A stretch of 52,778 bases of DNA from Nitrospirota bacterium. GTDB lineage: Bacteria; Nitrospirota; Thermodesulfovibrionia; UBA6902. Position 1 is the first letter of the stretch. Each line of letters begins with the position of its first letter. The stretch lies in NCBI GenBank assembly GCA_016213945.1, contig JACQZF010000089.1, forward strand, positions 1 through 52,778, read 5' to 3'. Under the pieces are notes generated by a model. It did no database searches. It had not been told where the DNA came from and saw only the letters and a program-made list of their open reading frames with translations. Shown here in pieces: positions 22,948-30,786 of this stretch. Both the position numbers and the translations under genes were made by a program.

Positions 22948-23160
22948 TTAATCCCCTGCAAGTTTTTTGATTTCATCTACAATTTTATCAGGATCAAGGT
23001 TATGCATGGTTGACCCGAAAGCGATTGTTTCCATGTTGATGCCCGGACAAGTAAAACAGCCTCCGCCGAAATATTTCTGAATGACATCTCTTGCGCCCGG
23101 CACAGACTTGATAACGTCTCCAATAATGGAATCTTTTGTTACCTCAATTTTTGTTGCCAT
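22948..23160 (-). CDS. DUF1858 small disulfide protein
   Basis: 70 aa. It matches the DUF1858 pattern (also called hybrid-cluster-associated redox disulfide domain): an ITKDS(I/M)IGDV(I/V) start, then a central GGGCFTCPGI with a CxxC pair at about 35-38, and the final helix DPDKIVDEIKKL. Such proteins are found in anaerobes near Fe-S and nitrogen-oxide detoxification genes. The exact role is unknown. CTGGAGGA precedes the ATG. It is the first gene of a two-gene unit with the 42-aa protein. Confidence 0.85.
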   Translation of the reverse strand: MATKIEVTKDSIIGDVIKSVPGARDVIQKYFGGGCFTCPGINMETIAFGSTMHNLDPDKIVDEIKKLAGD

Positions 23161-23290
23161 ATGTTTCCTCCAGTTTTTGTATGGTATTTATTCTAACATT
23201 TAACCTTAGTTTTACTTTATTAAAAATAACGAAAACGGTCTATGATTTGAATCATAAATTTCCATTCCTGGAATTGAAAGGAAAAAGACA

Positions 23291-23683
23291 CTACACGGAT
23301 TTGACCGTCTTCAGTATATTGAATGCGAATAAAGCCACTGCGATTAATGAGATGGCTGAAGATATAAGTAATGGGAATGAGGTGCTGCCCGGGTCCGCAA
23401 ACGGCCAGCTTACTGCCATGCCGATGAGGCCTGTGTTTGCAAGCCAGAACTGCATATGCATAATCTTCGGGCTGTATAGCTGCTTTCCGCTGAATCTCGG
23501 CAGGATATGATAACCAACGCCATAGATCATCATGGACATAAAGCCGAGGAGATTCAGATGGGCATGTGATTTTAGATAATAGCCGGAATTCTCCGGCCAT
23601 AAAATCATTACAAAGCCGGCAACAGCGCCTGTAACGAAATAAACAACGCTCATTCTGAGATACCAGACAATTATTTTTTCCAT
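23291..23683 (-). CDS. Small haem-copper-oxidase-subunit-I-like membrane protein
   Basis: 130 aa with four predicted membrane helices (about 8-28, 42-62, 75-93 and 98-123). The second helix reads SHAHLNLLGFMSMMIYGVGYHILPRF, which resembles helix II of cbb3/NOR-type subunit I, where the His binds low-spin haem. The rest of an oxidase (copper site, six or more helices) is missing, so this is not a terminal oxidase by itself. Stand-alone proteins of this kind occur in many anaerobes; their function is unclear, and a b-haem carrier or NO/O2-related role is only a guess. It lies between the NFU and DUF1858 genes. Confidence 0.75.
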   Translation of the reverse strand: MEKIIVWYLRMSVVYFVTGAVAGFVMILWPENSGYYLKSHAHLNLLGFMSMMIYGVGYHILPRFSGKQLYSPKIMHMQFWLANTGLIGMAVSWPFADPGSTSFPLLISSAISLIAVALFAFNILKTVKSV

Positions 23684-23753
23684 AAATAAACCCTCTTTCT
23701 TAGGAACGAACAGTCAACAACGATGACTTGCTCATCGGCTGCTGCTAATTACA

Positions 23754-23978
23754 TCAAACCTGTATAACGGACTTAACTTCCGGGATCTCTTTCTTAATGG
23801 TGTCTTCAATTGCGTTTTTGAGTGTGAGCGTAGACATGGGACACCCTGAACAGGCGCCGGTCAGTTTCACTTTTACTACACCATCAGGCGTAATATCTAT
23901 GAGCTGCACGTCTCCTCCGTCTCTCTGGAGCAATGGTTTCACCTTGGCCAAAACCGCTTCTACTTGTTCTCTCAACAT
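23754..23978 (-). CDS. NFU-type Fe-S carrier (NifU C-terminal domain)
   Basis: 74 aa, a stand-alone NifU C-terminal domain. The start REQVEAVLAKVKPLLQRDGGDV and the CSGCPMSTLTL motif, with its CxxC cluster-binding pair, are diagnostic. It receives Fe-S clusters and hands them to target proteins in the cytoplasm. An AAGGAGG-like ribosome site precedes the ATG. It is the third Fe-S gene in a row after nifU and nifS, with a separating gap of about 130 bases that could hold its own promoter. Confidence 0.93.
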   Translation of the reverse strand: MLREQVEAVLAKVKPLLQRDGGDVQLIDITPDGVVKVKLTGACSGCPMSTLTLKNAIEDTIKKEIPEVKSVIQV

Positions 23979-24108
23979 GATTTTCCTCCTTTTAACATCA
24001 GATTATATTTATTATAGCTTTTGTAAGAAAATATTCTATGATTTTCGTCATAAATTATATTACTGCGCCGGGAAGGTTTTGTGAGGGGCCTCGGTTGCCT
24101 GAATTCAA

Positions 24109-25275
24109 TCAGGTTGCCCTGGCTTCCCTGCCGTACGGGCTCAATTCTCTCAGCTCTTTTATGACTTCCGGCATGATCTTGAGGACGGTGTCAATGTCTT
24201 CATCCGTATTATAAACACTCAAAGAGAATCTGATGGAGCCGTGGATGGCAGTGAAAGGCACGCCCATCGCCCTCAGCACATGAGACGGTTCAAGCGAGCC
24301 GGATGAACACGCGGAGCCTGAAGATGCGCAGATGTTGTATTCATTCAGCCTTAATAAAATCGCCTCTCCCTCAACGTATTCAAAGCTTATATTAACTGTA
24401 TTTGTCAGCCTGTTTGCAACGTCCCCGTTAATTCTTGCGCCGGGACACTTAAGAAGCTCCCGCTCAAGCCTGTCTCTCAGTCCTTTGACTTTTGAATACT
24501 CATCTCCGAGATGTTTTTTGGCAAGCTCACACGCAACACCAAGACCGGCAATGGAAGCAACATTCTCAGTGCCGGCGCGCCTGCCTTTTTCCTGGTGCCC
24601 TCCGATGAGATAGGGAGAAAACCGCACGCCTCTTTTCACATAAAGGACCCCGATCCCCTTTGGAGCATGTAACTTGTGTCCCGATATGGACAGCATATCT
24701 ACCGGAAGCTTTTTCACATCAATAGGCATTTTCCCTACAGCCTGAACAGCGTCAGTATGAAAGAGCACGCCTCTGGATTTCACAATCCCTGTGATTTCTT
24801 CCATTGGGAAGACCACGCCGCTTTCGTTGTTTGCATACATTATTGATACTATCGCCGTGTCATCAGTTATCGAGGACTTCAGTTCTTCAAGGTTTAATCT
24901 GCCGCCTTTGTCAACAGGAAGGAAAGTTATCCTGTAACCCTTTCTGTACATCGTCTTGCAGAAATTCAGGACGGCGGGGTGCTCCACTCTTGTTGTCAGA
25001 ATATGCTTTTTTTGAGGGACAGATTCAAGGGCGCTCATAAGAGCGGTGTTGTCGCTTTCAGTGCCGCAGCTTGTAAAAACTATCTCCTCAGGCTCTGCAT
25101 TCAGCAGGGCGGCAACCTGCTCCCTCGCGACCTCAATCTTCCTGTGTATCTGGCCGCCGAAGGTATGCATGCTTGACGGATTTCCGTAGAGGTCCGAGAA
25201 GTAGGGGAGCATCGCCTCTTTTACTTCATCGGCAACGCGCGTTGTGGCGTTGTTGTCCAGATAGATGACTTTCAT
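24109..25275 (-). CDS. nifS: Cysteine desulfurase (NifS/IscS family)
   Basis: 388 aa. A PLP enzyme that takes sulfur from cysteine for Fe-S cluster building. Seen: DNNATTR near the N-terminus, the PLP Lys in SISGHKLHAPKGIG (about 203), and the catalytic Cys loop CASSGSACSSGSLEPSHVL (about 320-335). The ATG overlaps the nifU stop by 4 bases (ATGA), so translation is coupled. The pairing with a modular NifU suggests the NIF-type housekeeping system used by anaerobes rather than nitrogen fixation; no nif structural genes are near. Confidence 0.95.
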   Translation of the reverse strand: MKVIYLDNNATTRVADEVKEAMLPYFSDLYGNPSSMHTFGGQIHRKIEVAREQVAALLNAEPEEIVFTSCGTESDNTALMSALESVPQKKHILTTRVEHPAVLNFCKTMYRKGYRITFLPVDKGGRLNLEELKSSITDDTAIVSIMYANNESGVVFPMEEITGIVKSRGVLFHTDAVQAVGKMPIDVKKLPVDMLSISGHKLHAPKGIGVLYVKRGVRFSPYLIGGHQEKGRRAGTENVASIAGLGVACELAKKHLGDEYSKVKGLRDRLERELLKCPGARINGDVANRLTNTVNISFEYVEGEAILLRLNEYNICASSGSACSSGSLEPSHVLRAMGVPFTAIHGSIRFSLSVYNTDEDIDTVLKIMPEVIKELRELSPYGREARAT

Positions 25276-26105
25276 TCGGCCTCCACAACGAGTTCTTCAC
25301 TGACCAGGTCTTTTAATTTCTTCTCTATGTTCTTCGCCGTAATATTGGCCATTACGCATTCCCTGCAAACACCTTTTAATGCTACCATCACTTTATTGCC
25401 GTCAACATCAACTAACTCCACGTCACCGCCGTCTGACTGGAGGAGGGGCCTTATCTCCCTTTCAATAATATCCTGTATCATACCAATTTTCTGAATATTT
25501 GTGAGCCTCTTTTTTGGCGCTGCAACCTCTTCAACAACTCTCTCGGCCCATACCTCTTTGATGATCTTTTCAATTTCAGGTATGCAGCCGCCGCAGCCAC
25601 CTCCCGCCTTTGTAAAATTTGTGACGTCCTCCGCGGTGTGCAGGTTGTTCTCCTGGACCACCCGCCTTATCTTCACATCAGTAATTCCGTAACACTGGCA
25701 GACGATCCCGCCTTCTTCAACCTCAGGGAGCTTCTCCCCCCTGTAGTTTGCAACCGCCGCCTCAAGCGCCTCGCGGCCCATTACAGAGCAGTGCATCTTT
25801 TCGCGGGGCAGTCCGCCCAGGTATTCAGCGATATCAGTATTGGCTACTTTCAGCGCCTCGTCAATGGTCTTCCCTTTTATTAATTCCGTCAGCGCGGAGG
25901 AAGACGCTATGGCGCTCGCGCATCCGAAGGTCTGGAACCTGGCGTCGGTAATTTTGTCCGTTCCCCTGTCGATCTTGAGGTATAGTTTCAGCGCGTCGCC
26001 GCAGACAATGCTCCCAACTTCTCCGACTGCATCCGGGTTTTCAATCTCGCCGATGTTTTTTGGATGGAGGAAAAAGTCTCTTACTTTTTCAGTGTATTCC
26101 CACAT
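25272..26105 (-). CDS. nifU: Fe-S cluster scaffold NifU (three-domain)
   Basis: 277 aa. The N-terminal IscU-like scaffold (about 1-125) has the three conserved Cys in VCGDALKL, FGCASAIAS and KMHCSVMG. A BFD-like [2Fe-2S] domain (about 130-185) carries CQCYG and GGGCGGCIPEI. The C-terminal NFU domain (about 200-277) has the CRECVM pair. This is the full NifU layout known from nitrogen fixers and from Nitrospirota and Desulfobacterota anaerobes. It builds clusters with the NifS encoded by the overlapping next gene. Confidence 0.95.
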   Translation of the reverse strand: MWEYTEKVRDFFLHPKNIGEIENPDAVGEVGSIVCGDALKLYLKIDRGTDKITDARFQTFGCASAIASSSALTELIKGKTIDEALKVANTDIAEYLGGLPREKMHCSVMGREALEAAVANYRGEKLPEVEEGGIVCQCYGITDVKIRRVVQENNLHTAEDVTNFTKAGGGCGGCIPEIEKIIKEVWAERVVEEVAAPKKRLTNIQKIGMIQDIIEREIRPLLQSDGGDVELVDVDGNKVMVALKGVCRECVMANITAKNIEKKLKDLVSEELVVEAE

Positions 26106-26133
26106 GATAGATTTTTAACACAGCTACGCAGGC

Positions 26134-26163
26134 TTGTCAAGAATGGAGGACGTATTCTATAAT
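26134..26163. promoter_or_regulatory. Overlapping divergent promoters of fmdB-like gene and nifU
   Basis: Plus strand: TTGTCA (26134-26139), 18 bases, TATAAT (26158-26163), towards the fmdB-like gene. Minus strand: TTGACA (26135-26140) with a weak -10 (TAAAAA, about 26112-26117), towards nifU. The two -35 boxes occupy the same bases. No IscR-like palindrome is obvious. Confidence 0.5.
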
Positions 26164-26198
26164 TAGTTGACATATTAGAATTTGAGCCGGAGGAAGTT

Positions 26199-26480
26199 AT
26201 GCCTATTTATGAATATAAATGCATAAAATGCAATAAAGAATTTGAGGTAATGCAAAAGATAACCGATGACCCTCTCTCTGTTTGCAATTCATGCGGGGGA
26301 GAGTTGAAGAAGCTTATAACCAGCACTTCATTTGTCCTTAAGGGAAGCGGATGGTATGTAACCGATTATCCTTCCGCAGACAGAAAAAATGGGGTCGAGA
26401 AGAAAAAGCCTGCAACTGCGGATAAAGAAACCAAGATTGATCCGAAGACCGACACAAAGAAAGAAGCAGTTAAAGCATAG
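26199..26480 (+). CDS. FmdB-family zinc-ribbon protein
   Basis: 93 aa. The FmdB/CxxC signature is complete: [19 protein letters not shown], then [16 protein letters not shown], two CxxC pairs forming a zinc ribbon, followed by the usual [13 protein letters not shown]. The C-terminus is a Lys-rich disordered tail. These proteins are proposed regulators or small nucleic-acid-associated proteins; their role is not proven. GGAGGA lies 7 bases before the ATG. It is the first gene of a pair with the epimerase-like gene. Confidence 0.93.
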   Translation: MPIYEYKCIKCNKEFEVMQKITDDPLSVCNSCGGELKKLITSTSFVLKGSGWYVTDYPSADRKNGVEKKKPATADKETKIDPKTDTKKEAVKA

Positions 26481-26509
26481 TGTCGACACCCCGGAATGGC
26501 GCCATTCAA

Positions 26510-27271
26510 ATGAAACCTCATATCCATGTGCCTTATGACTCTCTGGACAAGTATCTCACGTTTATTAAAAATGAAAAGCTGGACCTTGAGATCTATTTCG
26601 GCTCCAGGACTTGTGACAGGCTGACAAAGGATGACATAGTCGCTCTGAAGGAAAAGCTTGATTACAACCCCGCACTTTCGATCCACTCGCCCTTTATGGA
26701 TCTGTCTCCGGGCGCTGTTGATTCAAGGGTGCGGGAGGTGACCGTCAGGAGATTTTCAGACGTGCTGGACTTCGCTGAGATCCTCAAGCCCAAGGCGATA
26801 GTCTTTCATTCAGGATATGATAAATGGAGGTATGACGGCAGGGTGGATATATGGCTTGAGGGGAGCCTTGAGACGTGGAGGCCTATCAATAAAAGGGCGG
26901 AAGCCATGGGAGTCAGGATCGCGATCGAGAATATCTTTGAAGACGACCCGGAGAATCTCATGGTTCTGGCGCGGGGCATGGGTTCCAAAAACTTCGGCCT
27001 GTGCTTTGACACCGGGCACTTTAATCTCTTCTCAAAACTGCCGCTGCAGAAATGGCTCGCGATGATTAAACCGTATATCGTGGAGCTCCATCTCCATGAC
27101 AATTCCAGATACGCTGATCAGCATCTCTCCATTGGAGACGGGGATTTTGATTTCACGGCCCTTTTCAGGGAAATTCAGGGAATAGACTGTGTCTACACAA
27201 TTGAAGCCCACACAATTGAGAATGTTAAGAAGAGCATGGAGAAGTTGAAGACGTACCTGGAAACCCCTTAA
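26510..27271 (+). CDS. Sugar phosphate isomerase/epimerase-like TIM-barrel protein
   Basis: 253 aa from the ATG at 26510; an in-frame GTG at 26480 would overlap the previous stop, but MKPHIHVPYDSL looks like the natural start. It belongs to the AP-endonuclease-2/xylose-isomerase-like TIM barrels. Metal-binding residues expected in this fold are visible in the IHSPF, VFHSGYDKW, IAIENIFED, LCFDTGHFN, ELHLHDN and TIEAHT strands. The substrate cannot be told. A perfect 14-base palindrome (GAATGGCGCCATTC) lies directly before the start and no clear ribosome site is seen. Confidence 0.85.
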   Translation: MKPHIHVPYDSLDKYLTFIKNEKLDLEIYFGSRTCDRLTKDDIVALKEKLDYNPALSIHSPFMDLSPGAVDSRVREVTVRRFSDVLDFAEILKPKAIVFHSGYDKWRYDGRVDIWLEGSLETWRPINKRAEAMGVRIAIENIFEDDPENLMVLARGMGSKNFGLCFDTGHFNLFSKLPLQKWLAMIKPYIVELHLHDNSRYADQHLSIGDGDFDFTALFREIQGIDCVYTIEAHTIENVKKSMEKLKTYLETP

Positions 27272-27289
27272 TCCCGCTCCCTTTATGAA

Positions 27290-27512
27290 TTATTACACCC
27301 TGTGGTCTCTGCCACAGTTCCAAATTTCAGTCATTCCGGCTTGTCGGGAATCTTTCCAGAAGGATTCCCGACAAGCCGGAATGACACCAATAATAACTTT
27401 CATATAATGGACGACCTGCGGTCTCTGCCGCAGGGTTCTTCACAATGCCCCCGGTTTTTAAGGGGCAAAGACCACCCGTCACGGATTTTGAAAAAAATCC
27501 GTCATGTGAGCG
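27290..27512. repeat. Cluster of palindromic repeats between epimerase and toxin-antitoxin genes
   Basis: The 328-base gap from 27272 holds, in order: hairpin CTGTGG-TCTCTG-CCACAG (27300-27317); a nearly perfect GTCATTCC...GGAATGAC repeat (27330-27385); hairpin CCTGCGG-TCTCTG-CCGCAGG (27415-27434), which keeps the first hairpin's loop but changes both arms in step; TGCCCC...GGGGCA (about 27445-27467); and TCACGGATTTT...AAATCCGTCATGTGA (27479-27509). After them is a possible weak promoter for the antitoxin gene (CTGACA 27534-27539, GATAAT 27556-27561). Confidence 0.8.
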
Positions 27513-27599
27513 ATATAAAATGGGAGCTATGTGCTGACAAGTCCGATATCACTATGATAATCTTAGGGTATATCGGAGAAGAATGGAGGGATATAAAAA

Positions 27600-27827
27600 A
27601 TGTCTTTACCGGAAAAAATTATAACACATATCCAAAACCTTCCTGAGGCGCTTCAGGCTGAGGTATTAGATTTTGTTGAGTATCTTGAATCAAAAATAAA
27701 TAAAGGCGGAAAACATGAAGGCGAGGAGCCAGACTGGTCAGCACTGTCCCTACCATCTGCAATGCGCGACATGGAAGATGAATATTCTCCTTATTCTCTT
27801 AGCGACCTCAAGGAACGCTATACATGA
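27600..27827 (+). CDS. Antitoxin, DUF2281-like
   Basis: 75 aa. The N-terminal half (LPEKIITHIQNLPEALQAEVLDFVEYLESK) is the DUF2281 pattern found in many small antitoxins. The rest is an acidic toxin-binding-like tail with SALSLPSAMRDMEDE. GGAGGG lies 9 bases before the ATG. The stop overlaps the next start by 4 bases (ATGA), the normal arrangement of a type II toxin-antitoxin pair. It would neutralise the MazF/PemK-like toxin and probably represses the operon. Confidence 0.85.
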   Translation: MSLPEKIITHIQNLPEALQAEVLDFVEYLESKINKGGKHEGEEPDWSALSLPSAMRDMEDEYSPYSLSDLKERYT

Positions 27828-28171
27828 TTCAGGAGGGGCATATAGTCCTTTTCAAATTTCCTCAAACCGACCAGACCGTCGGAAAACTTCGTCCAGCACT
27901 CGTGATTCGCAGATTGCCTGGTGTACATGATGACTGGTTAATTTGTATGATCTCATCACAATTGTCACAGCAAATTCCAGATTTTGATGAAGTCGTAAAA
28001 GATAAAGATATGGATTTTAAGCAGTCAGGGTTGAAGACATCCAGTGTTATCAGAATCTGCCGTCTTGCGGTAGTAAATAGAACAATTTTTCTTGGTTCTA
28101 TTGGCAGCATCAGCACGGAGAGGCTGGAGCTAATCAAGAAGAGACTTTCTGATTGGATAAAGAGCACCTAA
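27824..28171 (+). CDS. MazF/PemK-family toxin
   Basis: 115 aa, a PemK/MazF-like fold: start GHIVLFKFPQTD, then GKLRPALVI (the conserved K.RPALV strand), CMISSQ, a central SGLKTSSVIR strand, and the IGSIS....I...L end. Such toxins are mRNA endoribonucleases. The protein is divergent from classical MazF, so the cleavage specificity is unknown. It overlaps the antitoxin gene by 4 bases. The pair is more AT-rich than its neighbours and sits next to a repeat cluster, so it was probably acquired. Confidence 0.85.
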   Translation: MIQEGHIVLFKFPQTDQTVGKLRPALVIRRLPGVHDDWLICMISSQLSQQIPDFDEVVKDKDMDFKQSGLKTSSVIRICRLAVVNRTIFLGSIGSISTERLELIKKRLSDWIKST

Positions 28172-28190
28172 ACCCTTATAAGGCCTCCCG

Positions 28191-29411
28191 CTACAGATTC
28201 CCCTTCTGGTCCCGGATCGAAAACCCGCGCAGGTCCGGCGAATCTTCCCCTTTGTACTGGACCATTACATTATGCGTCTCGCCCATGCCCTGCGGGAATA
28301 TCAGGCCTTTGATCTTTGCCATTTCAAATTCGTAATCCGGGCGGTCTGCGTAAAGTTCTGTGATGACTTCATCAATGCCTGACGCTATGAGAAATATTCC
28401 CTGCTGACAGTAGCCGGTTGTTTTCAGTCCGATCTCTTCTCCCCATTTTTTAAGGGATGAAAAATTAACGTGTGCCGTTATATCCTGCGCGCCGATATTC
28501 TGATAAGGATTTTCATTGACCTGATGTTTGTGATAGCAGAGCAGGGTGCCTTTTGTCCTCTCTTCACTGTAATACTCCTGTGCGGAATATCCATAGTCGA
28601 TTGTCAGAATGAAGCCACGTGAAAGGGCCGCGTTTATTTCTTCAAGCCAGTCTCTGGTCCTCAGGTTTATTTCCGTTCTGTAACCGGATGGGATGTTAGC
28701 GGAAAATGCCTTGAGATAGTCTGTTAATTTTGCTGAACTGACTTTATCTTTTATCTCTACAAATTCCCCGCCGTTAAAGTCGATATAGATCTCTTTTAAC
28801 TGTTTTGAAAATCCCCCTGCATCCCCTTTTTCCAAAGTGGGACTCTCCAACCCCACCTTCTCATCTTCCATTTCAACGAGGTGAACAGGGAATGCGTCGA
28901 GCAGTTCATTGGAAAAGATACAGCCGGTGATCTGTCCTTTGTATTCCTCCAGCGATCTGACCCATGAGATATTACCCACCCGTTGCCCCCCCTTACCAAG
29001 GGGTGGTGCAAGCAACTCCCTCTGCTTTTCCTCAAAATGCGCATACGGCTCAACAATCACATAGCGCAGCGCTTTCAGGAAATCATTTTTATCATCTGAT
29101 GATGATCTTTGCAGATAGTCAAGGATGTCTTTGCAGAGATATCCAGCTCCAGCTCCGATCTCAACAACATGAAACACTGGCGGCCGCTCCATCACCGTCC
29201 ACATCTCCATGAACTGTTTTGCGATCATCGCCCCGAATATCGGGTGCAGATGCGGGCTGGTGTAGAAGTCGCCTGCCCTGCCTATCGCGGTTTTATTTGA
29301 TGAATAATATCCAAGCTCAGGATAGTAGAGCGCCATGTCCATGAAGGCCTCAAACGTGACAGGGCCTGCCTTTCGGATTCTCTCGATGATCTTTTCTTCA
29401 AGGGGATTCAT
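28191..29411 (-). CDS. SAM-dependent methyltransferase, MidA/NDUFAF7 family
   Basis: 406 aa. It begins with the family pattern FEAFMDMALYYPELGYYSS and has the SAM-binding motif VVEIGAGAGYLCKDIL (about 82-97), FSNELLDAFPVHLVE, and ILTIDYGYSAQEYY. The eukaryotic member NDUFAF7 methylates an arginine of respiratory complex I; bacterial targets are unknown. Two palindromic repeats are translated within it, giving APPLGKGGQRVGN (about residue 130-145) and SPTLEKGDAGGF (about residue 186-200). Both look like insertions into otherwise normal sequence. The SAM motif remains intact. Confidence 0.88.
   Translation of the reverse strand: MNPLEEKIIERIRKAGPVTFEAFMDMALYYPELGYYSSNKTAIGRAGDFYTSPHLHPIFGAMIAKQFMEMWTVMERPPVFHVVEIGAGAGYLCKDILDYLQRSSSDDKNDFLKALRYVIVEPYAHFEEKQRELLAPPLGKGGQRVGNISWVRSLEEYKGQITGCIFSNELLDAFPVHLVEMEDEKVGLESPTLEKGDAGGFSKQLKEIYIDFNGGEFVEIKDKVSSAKLTDYLKAFSANIPSGYRTEINLRTRDWLEEINAALSRGFILTIDYGYSAQEYYSEERTKGTLLCYHKHQVNENPYQNIGAQDITAHVNFSSLKKWGEEIGLKTTGYCQQGIFLIASGIDEVITELYADRPDYEFEMAKIKGLIFPQGMGETHNVMVQYKGEDSPDLRGFSIRDQKGNL
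28808..28855. repeat. In-frame AATCCCCC-type palindrome in methyltransferase gene, site 1
   Basis: AATCCCCCTGCATCCCCTTTTTCCAAAGTGGGACTCTCC is a decayed copy of the element seen at 15856-15899. On the coding strand it gives ESPTLEKGDAGGF. Confidence 0.7.
28973..29020. repeat. In-frame CCCCCCTTACCAAGGGG palindrome in methyltransferase gene, site 2
   Basis: CCCCCCCTTACCAAGGGGTGG forms a hairpin core. On the coding strand it gives APPLGKGGQRVG, again the PPL.KGG peptide typical of this repeat family. Confidence 0.7.
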
Positions 29412-29449
29412 GGTAATATTACAGGAAGCAGAAGACCCTGACAGGATTG

Positions 29450-30391
29450 TTATGAAGCGGGTGCTAACTTTCTGAAGTACCTGATCGTCTCTTTAAGCCC
29501 GTCTTCAAGATTTATCTTTGGCTGCCATTTCAATTTCTTTTTAGCAAGTGTAATATCGGGCTGACGTTGTGTAGGATCATCATGAGGAAGAGGTTCAAAG
29601 ATAATTTTGGATTTTGATCTTGTAAGTTTTATAATCTTCTCGGCAAGCTCAAGGATGGTGAATTCTCCGGGGTTGCCAAGATTCACGGGGCCGGTAAAAT
29701 CATCAGGTGTAGCCATCAATCTGATAAACGCCTCGATCATGTCATCCACGTAGCAGAAACTCCTTGTTTGGTGCCCCTTACCGTAGACGGTAATGGGTTT
29801 CCCCTGCAACGCCTGCATGATAAAATTGCTCACGACACGTCCGTCATTGGGGTGCATCCTTGGCCCGTAAGTATTAAATATCCTCGCAACTTTTATCCTC
29901 AATTTATGCTGGCGGTTATAATCAAAGAACAGGGTCTCAGCGCACCTCTTCCCTTCATCATAGCAAGAGCGATAGCCGATAGGATTTACGTTCCCCCAGT
30001 AAGATTCCGGCTGCGGATGAATCTGAGGGTCGCCGTAAACCTCGGAGGTTGATGACTGAAAAATTTTTGCCCTGACCCGTTTTGCAAGTCCAAGCATATT
30101 GATTGCGCCGTGAACGGATGTCTTAGTTGTCTGGACCGGGTCAAACTGATAGTGAATCGGAGAAGCCGGGCAAGCGAGGTTATAAAGTTCATCCACCTCA
30201 ACATACAAAGGGAAACAGACATCATGCCGCATTACTTCAAACAAAGGATTATTAATGAAGCTTACGATATTTGAGCGACGGCCTGTGAAGAAGTTGTCAA
30301 CGCACAGGACTTCATTGCCTTCTTTCAACAACCTCTCGCAAAGATGTGAACCTAAAAATCCCGCGCCGCCCGTAACGAGTATCCTTTTCAT
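29450..30391 (-). CDS. UDP-glucuronate decarboxylase (UXS-like SDR)
   Basis: 313 aa extended SDR. It converts UDP-glucuronate to UDP-xylose with tightly bound NAD. The NAD motif is [10 protein letters not shown] (8-17). The [10 protein letters not shown] strand and the YDEGKR active-site Tyr-x3-Lys (about 144-148) are present. [27 protein letters not shown] and [11 protein letters not shown] are typical UXS sequences. The product is used for polysaccharide or lipopolysaccharide sugars. It is a single gene. A dTDP-glucose dehydratase is less likely because of the CPASP.HYQ..P..T.KT run. Confidence 0.93.
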   Translation of the reverse strand: MKRILVTGGAGFLGSHLCERLLKEGNEVLCVDNFFTGRRSNIVSFINNPLFEVMRHDVCFPLYVEVDELYNLACPASPIHYQFDPVQTTKTSVHGAINMLGLAKRVRAKIFQSSTSEVYGDPQIHPQPESYWGNVNPIGYRSCYDEGKRCAETLFFDYNRQHKLRIKVARIFNTYGPRMHPNDGRVVSNFIMQALQGKPITVYGKGHQTRSFCYVDDMIEAFIRLMATPDDFTGPVNLGNPGEFTILELAEKIIKLTRSKSKIIFEPLPHDDPTQRQPDITLAKKKLKWQPKINLEDGLKETIRYFRKLAPAS

Positions 30392-30544
30392 AATGTCTCC
30401 CTTTTAGTTTAAAAAAATTACTGTACATAGAATATTATCTTACTACATTTAATTACATTTTTAATAAGTTATATCGAAGATTTTGAATCTTTACTGAAAT
30501 TTAACGAGATAGAGAATCAGAACCGGAATCTTAGATGCCGGATA

Positions 30545-30573
30545 TTGACGGACAATTATAAAATGGGTAATAT
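30545..30573 (+). promoter_or_regulatory. Sigma-70 promoter of the tRNA pair
   Basis: TTGACG (30545-30550) and TAATAT (30568-30573), 17 bases apart. The tRNA-Gln 5' end lies 35 bases downstream. Confidence 0.6.
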
Positions 30574-30607
30574 AAACAGGTTATATAATTATGTAACAGT
30601 TGAAAAT

Positions 30608-30681
30608 TGGGGAGTCGTCCAACGGCAGGACGGCAGCCTCTGGAGCTGCTTATAGGGGTTCGAATCCTCTCTCCCCAGCCA
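30608..30681 (+). tRNA. tRNA-Gln (anticodon CTG)
   Basis: It folds into a full cloverleaf: acceptor TGGGGAG/CTCCCCA, D-stem GTCC/GGAC, anticodon stem GCAGC/GCTGC around loop CTCTGGA (anticodon CTG), T-arm AGGGG-TTCGAAT-CCTCT, discriminator G and encoded CCA. The U1-A72 pair is typical of tRNA-Gln. Confidence 0.95.
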
Positions 30682-30687
30682 ATTAAA

Positions 30688-30778
30688 CAGCTATCAGCGA
30701 TCAGACGTCAGCAGCGGCCAATGATTCATATACTTAAAGTATTTTTGCTGACTGCTGAAAGCTTATAGCTGATTGCTG
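30688..30778. repeat. AGCTATCAGC-type inverted repeat between the tRNA genes
   Basis: CAGCTATCAGCGATCAG at the left faces CTGCTGAAAGCTTATAGCTGATTGCTG at the right, with AT-rich TATACTTAAAGTATTTTTG in the centre. It is related to the elements at 2758-2847 and 43150-43186. Confidence 0.75.
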
Positions 30779-30786
30779 TTTTTAAC

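Noticed and set aside
24109-26105. Nitrogen fixation locus
   Set aside because: NifU/NifS are present but no nifH, D or K is near. In anaerobes this pair often serves general Fe-S assembly.
26494-26511. Five-codon leader frame (MAPFK) overlapping the epimerase start as ATGA
   Set aside because: It arises from a 14-base palindrome at this place and has no ribosome site of its own; probably chance.
27300-27434. CRISPR array
   Set aside because: Repeats in this gap are hairpins of different sequence with irregular spacing; no uniform repeat-spacer unit and no cas genes in the window.
27302-27646. 114-aa open frame over the repeat cluster before the antitoxin gene
   Set aside because: It is made of palindromic repeats and runs out of frame into the antitoxin gene; no ribosome site.
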